In this document: positions 9,135 through 17,733 of the stretch, piece by piece
How the letters are laid out: every line of letters starts with the position of its first letter
How positions within the stretch are numbered: position 1 is the stretch's first letter
Assembly: GCA_029569255.1 (NCBI GenBank)
Contig: JAKQUO010000008.1
Location: 310,001-374,000 of the forward strand
Source of the DNA: Acidobacteriota bacterium
GTDB taxonomy: Bacteria; Acidobacteriota; Aminicenantia; Aminicenantales; Saccharicenantaceae
DNA: 64,000 nt
Direction: 5' to 3'
Notes under the pieces: model-generated
What the model was told of the DNA's origin: nothing
Databases searched by the model: none
The model's input: the letters and a program-made list of their open reading frames with translations, nothing else
Position numbers and translations under genes: made by a program

Positions 9135-10082
9135 ATGAAACAGACCAAGCTCGACGCGGCCGCCGAACGGGCCGTCGGCCAGGCCCTCCGGCTCCGGAAG
9201 GGCGAAAAGTACCTGCTCGTCACCGACACCCAGAAGCTCGAGATCGCCGAGGCCCTGGCCCGTCACGCCAAGCGCGCGGGGGCGGAAACGACGACCTATC
9301 TCATGACCGAGACGCTGCGGCCGATCACCGGGCCGACCCGCCAGTTCAAGGAGCTCATCCGCGGGGCCGACGTCACGACCTATCTCCTCGAGGGCCGCTT
9401 CCCGGAGAAGCCTTTCCGCGGCTTCATGGTCGCCGAGGGGGCCAAGCACGGCCGCATCTGCATGATGCCGGGCATCACCAGGGACATGATGGAGCGGCTG
9501 GTGGCCATCGACTTCTCGGAGATGGCCGCGTTCACGAAGAAGGTCATCCGGGCGGTGAAGGACGCCGAGGACGTCGTCGTCGAGAACGCCGCCGGGACCC
9601 GGATCTCCTTCAGCGTCAAGGGCCGCCGCTTCGACGCCGATATCGGCGACATCTCCAAGAAGGGCGTCCACGGCAACCTGCCGGCGGGCGAGTGCTTCAC
9701 CTGCCCGGTCGAGGAGACCTTCACCGGCAAGATCGTCATCGGCCTCATCGACGACAAGATGGGCCCCGGGGAGATGACCTTCAAGGCCGGCCGGCTCGTC
9801 GGCTACAAGGGCGCCGGCGTCGCCGAGGTCATCAGGACGGTCGGCGACGACCCGACGGCCCGCGCGATCGGCGAGTTCGGCATCGGCACGAACAAGGGCG
9901 CCCGGATATGCCCCAACATGCTCGAGGCCGAGAAGGCCTTCGGCACGGTCCACTTCGCCATCGGCGACTCCTACGGCATCGGGAAGAACAAGAGCAAGTT
10001 CCACTTCGACGCCCTGGTCGAAAAGGCGACCCTCCGGGCCGACGGGAAGCTCATCGCCAAGGACGGCAAGTTCCTCATTTAA
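9135..10082 (+). CDS. Aminopeptidase, thermophilic metalloprotease (M29)-like
   Basis: 315 residues resembling the M29 / leucyl-aminopeptidase-like proteins that remove N-terminal residues using divalent metals. Recognisable segments are LRKGEKYLLVTDTQKLEIAEAL near the N-terminus and the C-terminal AIGEFGIGTNKGARICPNMLEAEKAFGTVHFAIGDSYGIG block, where the conserved Glu, His and Asp are likely metal ligands. It starts at the ATG at 9135, 6 nt after AGGGAGG. A TTG at 9129 is too close to that site. It lies 24 nt downstream of the OPT transporter and is probably in the same transcript. Its stop codon touches palindromic repeat copy 2. Confidence 0.82.
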   Translation: MKQTKLDAAAERAVGQALRLRKGEKYLLVTDTQKLEIAEALARHAKRAGAETTTYLMTETLRPITGPTRQFKELIRGADVTTYLLEGRFPEKPFRGFMVAEGAKHGRICMMPGITRDMMERLVAIDFSEMAAFTKKVIRAVKDAEDVVVENAAGTRISFSVKGRRFDADIGDISKKGVHGNLPAGECFTCPVEETFTGKIVIGLIDDKMGPGEMTFKAGRLVGYKGAGVAEVIRTVGDDPTARAIGEFGIGTNKGARICPNMLEAEKAFGTVHFAIGDSYGIGKNKSKFHFDALVEKATLRADGKLIAKDGKFLI

Positions 10083-10083
10083 T

Positions 10084-10224
10084 GGGGGACATGATGCCTG
10101 TTCCCCTGTTTTCCCCGGCGCCGACGGGGGCGCGGCGAGAGCGTGGAGCCTCGCCTGGAGAGTGATCATCGTGGCCGAACGAGAAGAGGGTCGAAAAAAC
10201 AGGGAAACAGGCATCATGTCCCCC
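10084..10224 (+). repeat. REP-like palindromic repeat, copy 2 (complete)
   Basis: Two 29-nt arms (10084-10112 and 10196-10224) are inverted complements with a single mismatch. They begin GGGGGACATGATGCC and enclose an 83-nt GC-rich loop with a nested GGCGAG/CTCGCC hairpin. The arm sequence is closely related to copy 1 at 6997. The left end abuts the aminopeptidase stop and the right arm contains the probable start codon of the next gene. Confidence 0.85.
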
Positions 10225-11388
10225 TTTGACCGGATCATCGACCGGACCGGGACGGAGTCCATGAAGTGGGTCTATCCCCGCCGGGTCCTCGGCGTCGAGG
10301 ACGCCCTCCCGCTCTGGGTGGCCGACATGGACTTCGAGGCCCCGCCTCCGGTGGTCGAGGCCCTGCGGCGGCGGGTCGAGCACGGCGTCTTCGGCTACCC
10401 CCTCACGCCGCCCTCGTTCTACGAGGCGGCCATCGGCTGGATGAAGCGGCGTCATGGCTGGACGGTCGAGAAGGACTGGATCGTCCTGACGCCCGGGATC
10501 GTCCCGGCCCTGAACTCCATCGTCCGGGCCTTCACCCGCCCCGGCGACCCGGTCATCGTCCAGCCCCCGGTCTATCACCCCTTCTATTACGCCATCGAGA
10601 ACAACGGCCGCCGGGTCGTCCGCAACCCCCTCCGGTTCGACGGCCGCCGCTTCGAGATGGACCTCGACGACCTGAGGACCAGGATCGACGCCCCCGGCCG
10701 CCTGCTCATCCTCTGCAGCCCCCACAACCCGGCGGGCCGGGTCTGGACGCGCGAGGAGCTCGAGGCCCTCGGCCGGGTCGCCGTCGAGCGCGATCTCCTC
10801 GTCGTCAGCGACGAGATCCACCACGACCTCGTCTACGGCGGCCGCCGCCACCGCGTCTTCGCCGCGCTCTCGCCGGAGCTGGCCCAGCAGACCGTCACCT
10901 GCGTCGCGCCGAGCAAGACGTTCAATGTCGCCGGCCTGTCCACGGCCGCGGTCGTGGCCGCCAACGCCGACCTCCGCAAGAGGTTCGAGGACGAGACCGA
11001 GCGGTCCGGCTTCGACCTCGGCAACGCCCTCGGCATCGTCGCCTTCGAGGCGGCCTACGCCCACGGCGACCCCTGGCTCGACGAGCTCCTGCCCTACCTC
11101 GAGGGGAACGTCGACGTCTTGGAGCGCTTCCTGGCCGAGCGCCTGCCGGCCGTCAAGCTCGTCCGGCCGGAGGGGACCTACCTCGCCCTCCTCGATTGCC
11201 GCGGGCTCGGGATCGCGCCCGAGGCCCTGTCGGACTTCTTCCTCGAGAGGGCGGGCGTCTATTTCAGCGACGGCCGCGTCTTCGGCGAGGAGGCGGCCGG
11301 CTTCGTCCGCATCAACTTCGGCTGCCCCCGCTCGGTCCTGCTCGAGGCCCTGGAGCGCGTCGAGCGGGCCGTCAAGGCCCGCGGATGA
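10216..11388 (+). CDS. patB: PatB/MalY-type PLP-dependent C-S lyase (aminotransferase fold I)
   Basis: 390 residues. FDRIIDRTGTESMKW at the N-terminus, LWVADMDF, YHPFYYAIENNGR, CSPHNPAGRVWTREEL and the lysine motif APSKTFNVAGL (about K234) define the MalY/PatB group, which cleaves cystathionine or cysteine-S-conjugates to thiol, pyruvate and ammonia. The ATG at 10216 gives the family's usual N-terminus. A start at 10162 would add about 18 residues encoded by the repeat arm and is not credible. The stop overlaps the next ATG (ATGA). Confidence 0.85.
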   Translation: MSPFDRIIDRTGTESMKWVYPRRVLGVEDALPLWVADMDFEAPPPVVEALRRRVEHGVFGYPLTPPSFYEAAIGWMKRRHGWTVEKDWIVLTPGIVPALNSIVRAFTRPGDPVIVQPPVYHPFYYAIENNGRRVVRNPLRFDGRRFEMDLDDLRTRIDAPGRLLILCSPHNPAGRVWTREELEALGRVAVERDLLVVSDEIHHDLVYGGRRHRVFAALSPELAQQTVTCVAPSKTFNVAGLSTAAVVAANADLRKRFEDETERSGFDLGNALGIVAFEAAYAHGDPWLDELLPYLEGNVDVLERFLAERLPAVKLVRPEGTYLALLDCRGLGIAPEALSDFFLERAGVYFSDGRVFGEEAAGFVRINFGCPRSVLLEALERVERAVKARG

Positions 11389-14300
11389 CGGCGATGGACA
11401 TCGGCGCTCACCCCGCGGCCCGCGCGACGGCCCGGGACGCCGCGGCGCTGGCCCGGGACCTCTACGGCCTCGAGGCCCGGGCCTGCCCCCTGCCGAGCGA
11501 ATACGACGACAACTTCCGCCTCGAGACGGCCGACGGCGCCCGGCGCGTCCTTAAAGTGATGCACCCCATGCGCGAGCCCGGGTTCGTCGACATGCAGTGC
11601 GCCGCCCTCCGGACGATCGCCGAGCGGGACCCGGACCTCCCCGTGCCGCGCGTGCTCGCCGACCGGGCCGGCCGGGCCTTCTCGACGGCGGCCCTCGGCG
11701 ACGGCGCGCCCCGGTTCGTCTGGGCGCTCTCCTATCTCGAAGGCCGGCCGATCGCCGGCCTCCGGCCCGAGACGCCCGACCTCCTCGGCGAGATCGGGGC
11801 GGCCTTGGCCCGGATCGACCTGGCCTTGGCCGGTTTCTCCCACCCGGCCGCCCGCCGCGAGCTCAAGTGGGACCTGGCCCGGGCCGGCTGGATCCGCGAT
11901 CATATCGGCGCGGTCCGCGACCCGCGGCGCCGGGCCCTCGTCGAGAAGGTCCTGGCCCGCTACGACGCCGAGGCCGTCCCGGCCCTGGCCCGCCTCCGCC
12001 GCGGCGTCGTCCACGCCGACGCCAACGAGCACAACGTCCTGGTCCGGATCGAGCCGGGCGAACGCCCGCGCCTGGCCGGCCTCCTCGACTTCGGCGACAC
12101 GATCGAGACCGCGGCCGTGGCCGAGATCGCCGTCGCCTGCGCCTACGCCTCGTTCGGCGCGGACGACCCGCTGGCGGCCGCGCGGCCGCTCGTCGCCGGC
12201 TATCACCGCGTCCTCCCGCTCACGGAGGAGGAGCTCGCCGTCCTCGACGTCCTGGTCCGGACGCGCCTCGCCGTGAGCGTCGTCAACTCCGCCTGCCGGG
12301 CCGCGGCCGAGCCCGGCGACCCCTATCTCACGATCAGCGAGGCGCCCGCCTGGGCCGCCCTGGAGGCCTTCGACCTCGTCCCGGCGCGGCTGGCCCACTA
12401 CTCTTACCGCGACGCCTGCGGCCTCCCGCCCGCCCCCCGCGGCCCGGCCGTCGTCCGCTGGCTCGTGGAGTCCGGGGGCTCGTTCGCCCCGGTCCTGGAC
12501 CATGACCTCCGCCGGGCCCCCGTCGTCGTCCTGGACCTCTCGGTCGGCAGCCCGATGCTGGGCGCCGATCCGGCCGGGCTCAAAACGCCGCGTCTCTCGG
12601 AGACGATCGCGCGGGCCCTGGAAGACGCCGGCGCCGCCGTGGGGGTGGGGCGCTATGACGAGGCCCGGGCGATCTACACGACGGGCGCCTTCGCCGCCGG
12701 GAAAAGCCCGACCGCGGACAGGCGGACGGTCCATCTCGGGATCGACCTCTGCGCCCCGCCGGGAAGCGTTGTCCGAGCCCCCCTCGAGGGGACCGTCCAG
12801 GCCGTCGCCGAAAACGCCTCGCCCAAGGGCTACGGCCCGCTGGTCATCCTCCGCCACGCGGTCCCGTCCGGAGAGGAGTTCTTCACCCTCTACGGCCACC
12901 TCGACCGCGATTCCGTCGCCGGTCTCGCCCCGGGCCGGGCGCTCCGGGCCGGCGAAGCGTTCGCCGCCGTCGGCGCCCCGCCGTCGAACGGCGACTGGTG
13001 GCCCCACGTCCACGTCCAGGTCATCCTCGACCTCCTCGGCCTCGACGAGGACTTCCCCGGCGTCGCCGCGCCCGGCCGGCGGTCGCTCTGGACCGGCCTG
13101 TCTCCCGATCCCAACCTCATCCTGGGCATCCCCGCGGACCGCTTCCCGCCCCTTGAACCGTCCAAGGCCGAGACCCTGGAAGCGCGGCGCGGGCTCCTGG
13201 GCCGCAACCTCGGCGTTTCCTACCGCGAGCCGATCAAGGTCGTCCGCGGCTGGATGCAATATCTCTACGACGAGACGGGCCGGGCCTACCTCGACGCCTT
13301 CAACAACGTCCCGCTCGTCGGCCACAGCCACCCGCGGGTCGTCCGGGCGGTCCGGGAGCAGATGGCCCTGCTCAACACGAACACCCGCTACCTCCACGAC
13401 AATCTCGTCCGTTACGCGGAGCGACTGACGGCCCTGATGCCCGCGCCCCTCCGGGTCTGCTATGTCCTCAACTCGGCCAGCGAAGGGAACGAATTGGCCC
13501 TGCGCTTGGCCCGGGCCCACACCGGCCGCGAGGACGTCATCGTCCTGGAGTCGGCCTACCACGGCCACACAACGGCGCTCATCGACATCAGCCCCTACAA
13601 GTTCGACGGCCCGGGCGGACAGGGCCGCAAGCCCTGGGTCCACGTCGCCCCGCTCCCCGACGACTACCGCGGGCCCTATCGCCGCGACGATCTCGAGGCC
13701 GGCCGGAAGTACGCCGAGGCGGTCGGGCGCCTGGCCGAGGAGGCCCGGGCCCGCGCCGGCCCGGCCGCCTTCATCGCCGAGACCCTGCCCAGCGTCGCCG
13801 GACAGATCGTCCCGCCACCCGGCTATCTGGCCGAGGCCTACCGCCGCGTCCGGGCGGCCGGCGGCGTCTGCGTCGCCGACGAGGTCCAGGTCGGTTTCGG
13901 CCGCCTGGGGACACATTTCTGGGGCTTCGAGACCCAGGGTGCCGTCCCCGACATCGTCGTCCTGGGCAAACCCATCGGCAACGGCTTCCCGCTGGCCGCC
14001 GTCGTGACGACCGAGGCCATCGCCGCCTCCTTCGCCGACGGCATGGAGTTCTTCAGCACTTACGGCGGCAACCCGGTCGCGTGCGCGGCCGGCCTGGCCG
14101 TGCTCGACGTCATGAGGGACGAGCGGCTCCGGGAGCGGGCCCTGCGCGTCGGGGGGCATTTCATCGCCGGCCTGAAGCGCCTCGCCGAGCGCCAGGCCCT
14201 TATCGGCGACGTCCGCGGCTCGGGGCTCTTCCTCGGCCTCGAGCTCGTCCGCGACCGCCGGACGCTCGAGCCCGCGGCCGCCGAAGCCGCCTACGTCGTC

Positions 14301-14477
14301 GACCGCCTCCGCGAGCTCGGCGTTCTCACCGGAACGGACGGCCCTCTCCACAACGTCATCAAGATCCGTCCCCCCCTCTGCTTCTCGGAGGCCGACGCCG
14401 ACCTCTTCGTCGCCGCTCTCGACGAGGTCCTGGCCGAGGGCCCGGCCCGGGCCGGCCTGTCCCGCCCGGCCCGCTGA
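11385..14477 (+). CDS. Three-domain fusion: APH-type kinase, M23 (LytM) domain and class III aminotransferase
   Basis: 1030 residues. Residues about 20-330 form an aminoglycoside-phosphotransferase/homoserine-kinase-like domain (HADANEHN near 210-217, LLDFGDT near 235). Residues about 440-560 resemble an M23 domain with HLGID (H near 450), LYGHLDRD and HVHVQ near 540. Residues about 600-1020 are a class III PLP aminotransferase, with [25 protein letters not shown] and the lysine in [14 protein letters not shown] near 861. Similar fusions occur in other bacteria, and their aminotransferase part is related to ethanolamine-phosphate/hydroxylysine-phosphate phospholyases. A kinase followed by a phospholyase on one chain would phosphorylate an amino alcohol or hydroxy-amino acid and then eliminate phosphate. 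That reaction is inference. Confidence 0.85.
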   Translation: MTAMDIGAHPAARATARDAAALARDLYGLEARACPLPSEYDDNFRLETADGARRVLKVMHPMREPGFVDMQCAALRTIAERDPDLPVPRVLADRAGRAFSTAALGDGAPRFVWALSYLEGRPIAGLRPETPDLLGEIGAALARIDLALAGFSHPAARRELKWDLARAGWIRDHIGAVRDPRRRALVEKVLARYDAEAVPALARLRRGVVHADANEHNVLVRIEPGERPRLAGLLDFGDTIETAAVAEIAVACAYASFGADDPLAAARPLVAGYHRVLPLTEEELAVLDVLVRTRLAVSVVNSACRAAAEPGDPYLTISEAPAWAALEAFDLVPARLAHYSYRDACGLPPAPRGPAVVRWLVESGGSFAPVLDHDLRRAPVVVLDLSVGSPMLGADPAGLKTPRLSETIARALEDAGAAVGVGRYDEARAIYTTGAFAAGKSPTADRRTVHLGIDLCAPPGSVVRAPLEGTVQAVAENASPKGYGPLVILRHAVPSGEEFFTLYGHLDRDSVAGLAPGRALRAGEAFAAVGAPPSNGDWWPHVHVQVILDLLGLDEDFPGVAAPGRRSLWTGLSPDPNLILGIPADRFPPLEPSKAETLEARRGLLGRNLGVSYREPIKVVRGWMQYLYDETGRAYLDAFNNVPLVGHSHPRVVRAVREQMALLNTNTRYLHDNLVRYAERLTALMPAPLRVCYVLNSASEGNELALRLARAHTGREDVIVLESAYHGHTTALIDISPYKFDGPGGQGRKPWVHVAPLPDDYRGPYRRDDLEAGRKYAEAVGRLAEEARARAGPAAFIAETLPSVAGQIVPPPGYLAEAYRRVRAAGGVCVADEVQVGFGRLGTHFWGFETQGAVPDIVVLGKPIGNGFPLAAVVTTEAIAASFADGMEFFSTYGGNPVACAAGLAVLDVMRDERLRERALRVGGHFIAGLKRLAERQALIGDVRGSGLFLGLELVRDRRTLEPAAAEAAYVVDRLRELGVLTGTDGPLHNVIKIRPPLCFSEADADLFVAALDEVLAEGPARAGLSRPAR

Positions 14478-14487
14478 GGCGCTCCCC

Positions 14488-15831
14488 ATGACCATCAAAG
14501 CCAAGCTGACCACGTTCGACGCGACCATGATCGTCGTCAGCCTCATCATCGGCATCGGCATCTTCCGGACCCCGGCCCTGGTCGCCGCGGCGGCCAGGAC
14601 CCCGGCGGTCTTCTACGCCGCCTGGGCCCTCGGGGGCCTGGTCAGCCTGCTCGGCGCCCTGACCTTCGCCGAGATCGGCGGCCGCTTCTCCAAGCCGGGC
14701 AGTTACTACAAGGTCGTGGCCGAGAGCTACGGCTCCGGCCTGGCCTTCATGCTCAACTGGACCAACGTCGTCATCCTCAACGGGGCCGGCGCGGCCGGGG
14801 TGGCCCTGATCGGGGCCGAATACCTGACGCCCATCGTCTTCCCGGGCGCCGCCCCGACGTCCGCACGGGTCCAGATGACGGCCGTCGTCCTCATCCTCGC
14901 CCTCCTGGCCATCAACTATCTCGGCATCAAGACCGGGGCCAGGGCCCAGAACGTCCTGAGCCTCCTCAAGGTCGGCCTGATCGGCGTCCTCGCCGCGGCG
15001 GCCTTCCTGGCGAAAAGAGCGCCCGAGGGGCCGGCCGCCCTGCCGCTCGACCGGCCCTGGCTCTTCGCCCTCGGCGTCGCCTTCATCTACGTCTTCTACG
15101 CCTACGGCGGCTACCAGAACACCATCAATTTCGGGGCCGACGTCCGCGACGCCCGCCGCAACGTCCCCCGGGCCGTCTTCTTCGGCATCCTCCTCGTGCT
15201 GGCCTGCTACCTGACCATCAACGTCGCCTACGTCAAGGTCCTCGGCGTTCCGGGCATCGCGGCGGCCAAGCTCGTCGCGGCCGAGACGGCCCGGGCCACC
15301 CTGGGCGAAACGGGCAAGCTCATCGTTTCGCTGGCCATCTTCCTCTCGGCCATGGGCTTCCTCAACGTCACCCTGATGCAGATCCCGCGCGTCTACTACT
15401 CCATGGCCGAGGACCGGACCCTGCCCGCGGTCTTCCACAAGGTCAACCCGAGGACTCAGACCCAGGAGATCGGCCTGCTCTTCCTCGGCGGGATCATCCT
15501 CGTCTCGATCTTCCTGCTGCGGAAGTTCGAGAACATCGTCAACTACGTCATGTTCCTGGACACGATCACCCTGGCCGTCGTCTCGTCGTCGGTCTTCGTC
15601 CTGCGGCGCAAGGCCAAGAGGTCCGGCGAAGCCTACACGGGCTACCGCGTGCCGCTCTATCCCGTTCTGCCGCTCGTCTTCATCGTGACCATGCTGGCCG
15701 TGGCCGGGAACGTCCTGGCCACCCAGACCCGGGAGGCCCTGTACGGCTCGATCTTCTTCGCCGTCGGCCTGCCCGTCTTCCTGCTGATGCGGCGAGTCAG
15801 CCGCCAGCGGTCCTCGGCGAATAAAGGATAA
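14488..15831 (+). CDS. APC-superfamily amino acid permease
   Basis: 447 residues with about 12 membrane helices. The first helix carries the APC signature IVVSLIIGIGIFRTPALVA, and FAEIGGRFSKPGSYYKVVAESYG matches the LAT/cationic amino acid transporter type (consensus sequence around helices 2-3). It starts 10 nt after the fusion enzyme, in the same probable operon as the PatB-like lyase, so it may import the amino acid or amino alcohol those enzymes degrade. Confidence 0.9.
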   Translation: MTIKAKLTTFDATMIVVSLIIGIGIFRTPALVAAAARTPAVFYAAWALGGLVSLLGALTFAEIGGRFSKPGSYYKVVAESYGSGLAFMLNWTNVVILNGAGAAGVALIGAEYLTPIVFPGAAPTSARVQMTAVVLILALLAINYLGIKTGARAQNVLSLLKVGLIGVLAAAAFLAKRAPEGPAALPLDRPWLFALGVAFIYVFYAYGGYQNTINFGADVRDARRNVPRAVFFGILLVLACYLTINVAYVKVLGVPGIAAAKLVAAETARATLGETGKLIVSLAIFLSAMGFLNVTLMQIPRVYYSMAEDRTLPAVFHKVNPRTQTQEIGLLFLGGIILVSIFLLRKFENIVNYVMFLDTITLAVVSSSVFVLRRKAKRSGEAYTGYRVPLYPVLPLVFIVTMLAVAGNVLATQTREALYGSIFFAVGLPVFLLMRRVSRQRSSANKG

Positions 15832-15836
15832 GAACA

Positions 15837-15855
15837 GCCGGCCAAGTGGGCCGGC
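15837..15855 (+). terminator. Hairpin after the APC permease gene
   Basis: A perfect 7-bp stem GCCGGCC/GGCCGGC with loop AAGTG begins 5 nt after the stop codon. There is no T-run, so it may only stabilise the 3' end. Confidence 0.4.
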
Positions 15856-16092
15856 CCTTCGGGGCCGAGGGGCATCATCGGAGAGAGCATGAAGCGGTGA
15901 AATAGCCGGCCTCGGGACGGAGACCTAAGAACGGGCTCCGGACCGGGACGGCGTGAAGTTTCACCGCAGCGAGCGGAGATGATCCCCGAGGCCAACGGGA
16001 GGGCCATTCTCCTCGTGGTAGAGACGCAATTGCGGCCATCCATAATATGCTGCCGAGGACATAGGATTTGTGTTTGATAATGATATTCATTA

Positions 16093-17145
16093 TTATTCCA
16101 TTTGCCATAGGACCTTATATCTCTTCATTATTTGAAGCCCATTTTCATCTTCTTCAACGGTATAAAGCTTGTTCTTTTTCCATAAGACGGGATCAACCTG
16201 TAATGGAATGCTTGCTATAAATTCGCCGGTGTCATCAAAAATGTCTTGATAATAACCCCTACCGTTCTTTGATCTTTCCCATGTTTGAACAAATATCCGT
16301 CCTTTATCATCCACAGTGAAATAGCGATAAGCATTATGAAATGCCGGGATTCGTAAATTTGCATTTGATGGGAAATTCTTTAAAAACGATTCCAGCTCTT
16401 TGGCGGTGACTTCAATCGGAGAATATTCTTTTTCAATACTTCTGACCTCGTGGCCGTAATGGTCAACTATAATCAACTTATATAGGTCCGGAAAGCCGTA
16501 GAGAATAGAGTCATCGGAATATACTGAGTAATGTAACATCGGCGTAAAAACATGCATTGATGAAAATGAAAGAGGATAAATATAAGAAGCGATAGTCCGA
16601 ATTGGGTTTAATTGCCTATCGAACAAACATATTTCATACAAAATATCAGTTGCTCGATTGGTTGCATTAAGACAGAGGATATTTCCATGCGCATCGAAAT
16701 TGAACTTCAGCATGCGAAATCTTATCGCCGTGCTGACTGAGCTTTTATAATCTCCATCTAAGGTGAAAAAATGGAGCCGCCTGATCCGGGCATCTTCTAC
16801 CATTATCTCATTGTTATTCGAAATAGAGAGAGATAGTGGAGCTTCAAGTTCTCCCGGTCCTTGCCCATTCCTGCCGAAAGTCTTAATATGGTTTCCGGCT
16901 CGATCAAATATTTTAATATGGCACTCCTTATAGTCTAGGACATAGATCCGTTCATTTTCATCCACCGCGATCGTGGGCTGATCCTTTCGGATAGGCATAA
17001 TTTGGGAAAAAGTATATGGCGCTTTCTCCGATCTGTCTCCGATTGAAAGGTCTTTTTCAAGAATCAATTTCAACTGTTCTTTTTCTTGAACTCGGGCTTT
17101 ATTAACGTTCGATTTTTTTTCACAAAAGGTGGATAGGGCTGACAC
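16093..17145 (-). CDS. Beta-propeller (6-bladed/NHL-like) lipoprotein, low-GC, probably frameshifted at its 5' end
   Basis: About 350 residues with repeats such as AVDENERIYVLDYKECHIKIFDRAGNHIKTFGRNGQGPGE, typical of NHL/6-bladed beta-propeller surface proteins. GC content is far below the surrounding genes, and codons are A/T-rich. The open frame starts at a GTG (17145) inside what looks like a lipoprotein signal (FFILFVSALSTFC). An ATG with a GGGGG-type site at 17197 lies in another frame, and removing one G from the GGG run at 17168-17170 would join them into a normal signal peptide ending at the cysteine. Either a real frameshift or an assembly error. Ligand unknown. Confidence 0.7.
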   Translation of the reverse strand: MSALSTFCEKKSNVNKARVQEKEQLKLILEKDLSIGDRSEKAPYTFSQIMPIRKDQPTIAVDENERIYVLDYKECHIKIFDRAGNHIKTFGRNGQGPGELEAPLSLSISNNNEIMVEDARIRRLHFFTLDGDYKSSVSTAIRFRMLKFNFDAHGNILCLNATNRATDILYEICLFDRQLNPIRTIASYIYPLSFSSMHVFTPMLHYSVYSDDSILYGFPDLYKLIIVDHYGHEVRSIEKEYSPIEVTAKELESFLKNFPSNANLRIPAFHNAYRYFTVDDKGRIFVQTWERSKNGRGYYQDIFDDTGEFIASIPLQVDPVLWKKNKLYTVEEDENGLQIMKRYKVLWQME

Positions 17146-17232
17146 GAATAAAATAAAGAAGTATTTTCCCTATGAAACTGATAGGCCGCGCACGCATAAC
17201 CGCCCCCTAACCACTTTAGCTGTGCTGATAAA

Positions 17233-17261
17233 ATTATCGGCAGTTGTTGTTTTGATGTCAA
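17233..17261 (-). promoter_or_regulatory. Sigma70-type promoter of the beta-propeller lipoprotein gene
   Basis: On the minus strand: TTGACA (17261-17256), 17 bp, GATAAT (17238-17233). The predicted start near 17226 leaves about 30 nt before the ATG at 17197, supporting that ATG as the ancestral start. Confidence 0.75.
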
Positions 17262-17630
17262 GGAAAAGTTCGAGTTCAATATTTTCGGATTAATACTATT
17301 AACCTGATTTATTCATTAATCGGCGAGAATTGGAGGCGCCTATGCCAAGTTTGACAGGAGGTCAACGGTTTTCGCGTGTGAGGCCGAGCATAAGCGGACG
17401 GTAAAAACCGGTACATTGGTCAAGGGCTTTGCCTAAGATCGCTCCCGCCCCCACTCCAACACCTCGACTGCTGCCCTATTCCGAGTCCTCCCCCGCGCTG
17501 CGACCTCGGCCAGGTTCTCCTCCGTCCAGCCGAACTGCTCCATGATCGCCAGCTCGTCCTCCGGCTTCGGCGCTCTGGCGGTTGCAGGCCCGGCTGGGCC
17601 GTCGCCTTCGCCAATTCCGCCCAATCCGTG
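17262..17630. other. Stretch without a confident gene between the low-GC island and the insertion sequence
   Basis: The first 70 nt are AT-rich and the rest is GC-rich like the genome. On the minus strand a short frame ends at about 17433, with residues PEDELAIMEQFGWTEENLAE followed by VAARGRTRNRAAVEVLEWG. It looks like the end of a real protein but runs into the insertion sequence and is not recognised. It may be a remnant. Confidence 0.4.
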
Positions 17631-17733
17631 CCCTGGCCCGAGTTTGACGCGGCTAGATGCCAAAAGGCCGTGTAACCATCAGTAATCAAGGGGGATGTGG
17701 TATTTTTCGAGATACCGGCCGTGTATCCAGGTT

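Noticed and set aside
10162-10215. Earlier start (ATG 10162) for the patB-like gene
   Set aside because: The added residues are encoded by the loop and arm of the repeat, and family members begin at the FDRIIDR region.
11259-14561. An 1100-codon minus-strand frame opposite the APH-M23-aminotransferase fusion
   Set aside because: Antisense shadow of a gene with clear domain motifs.
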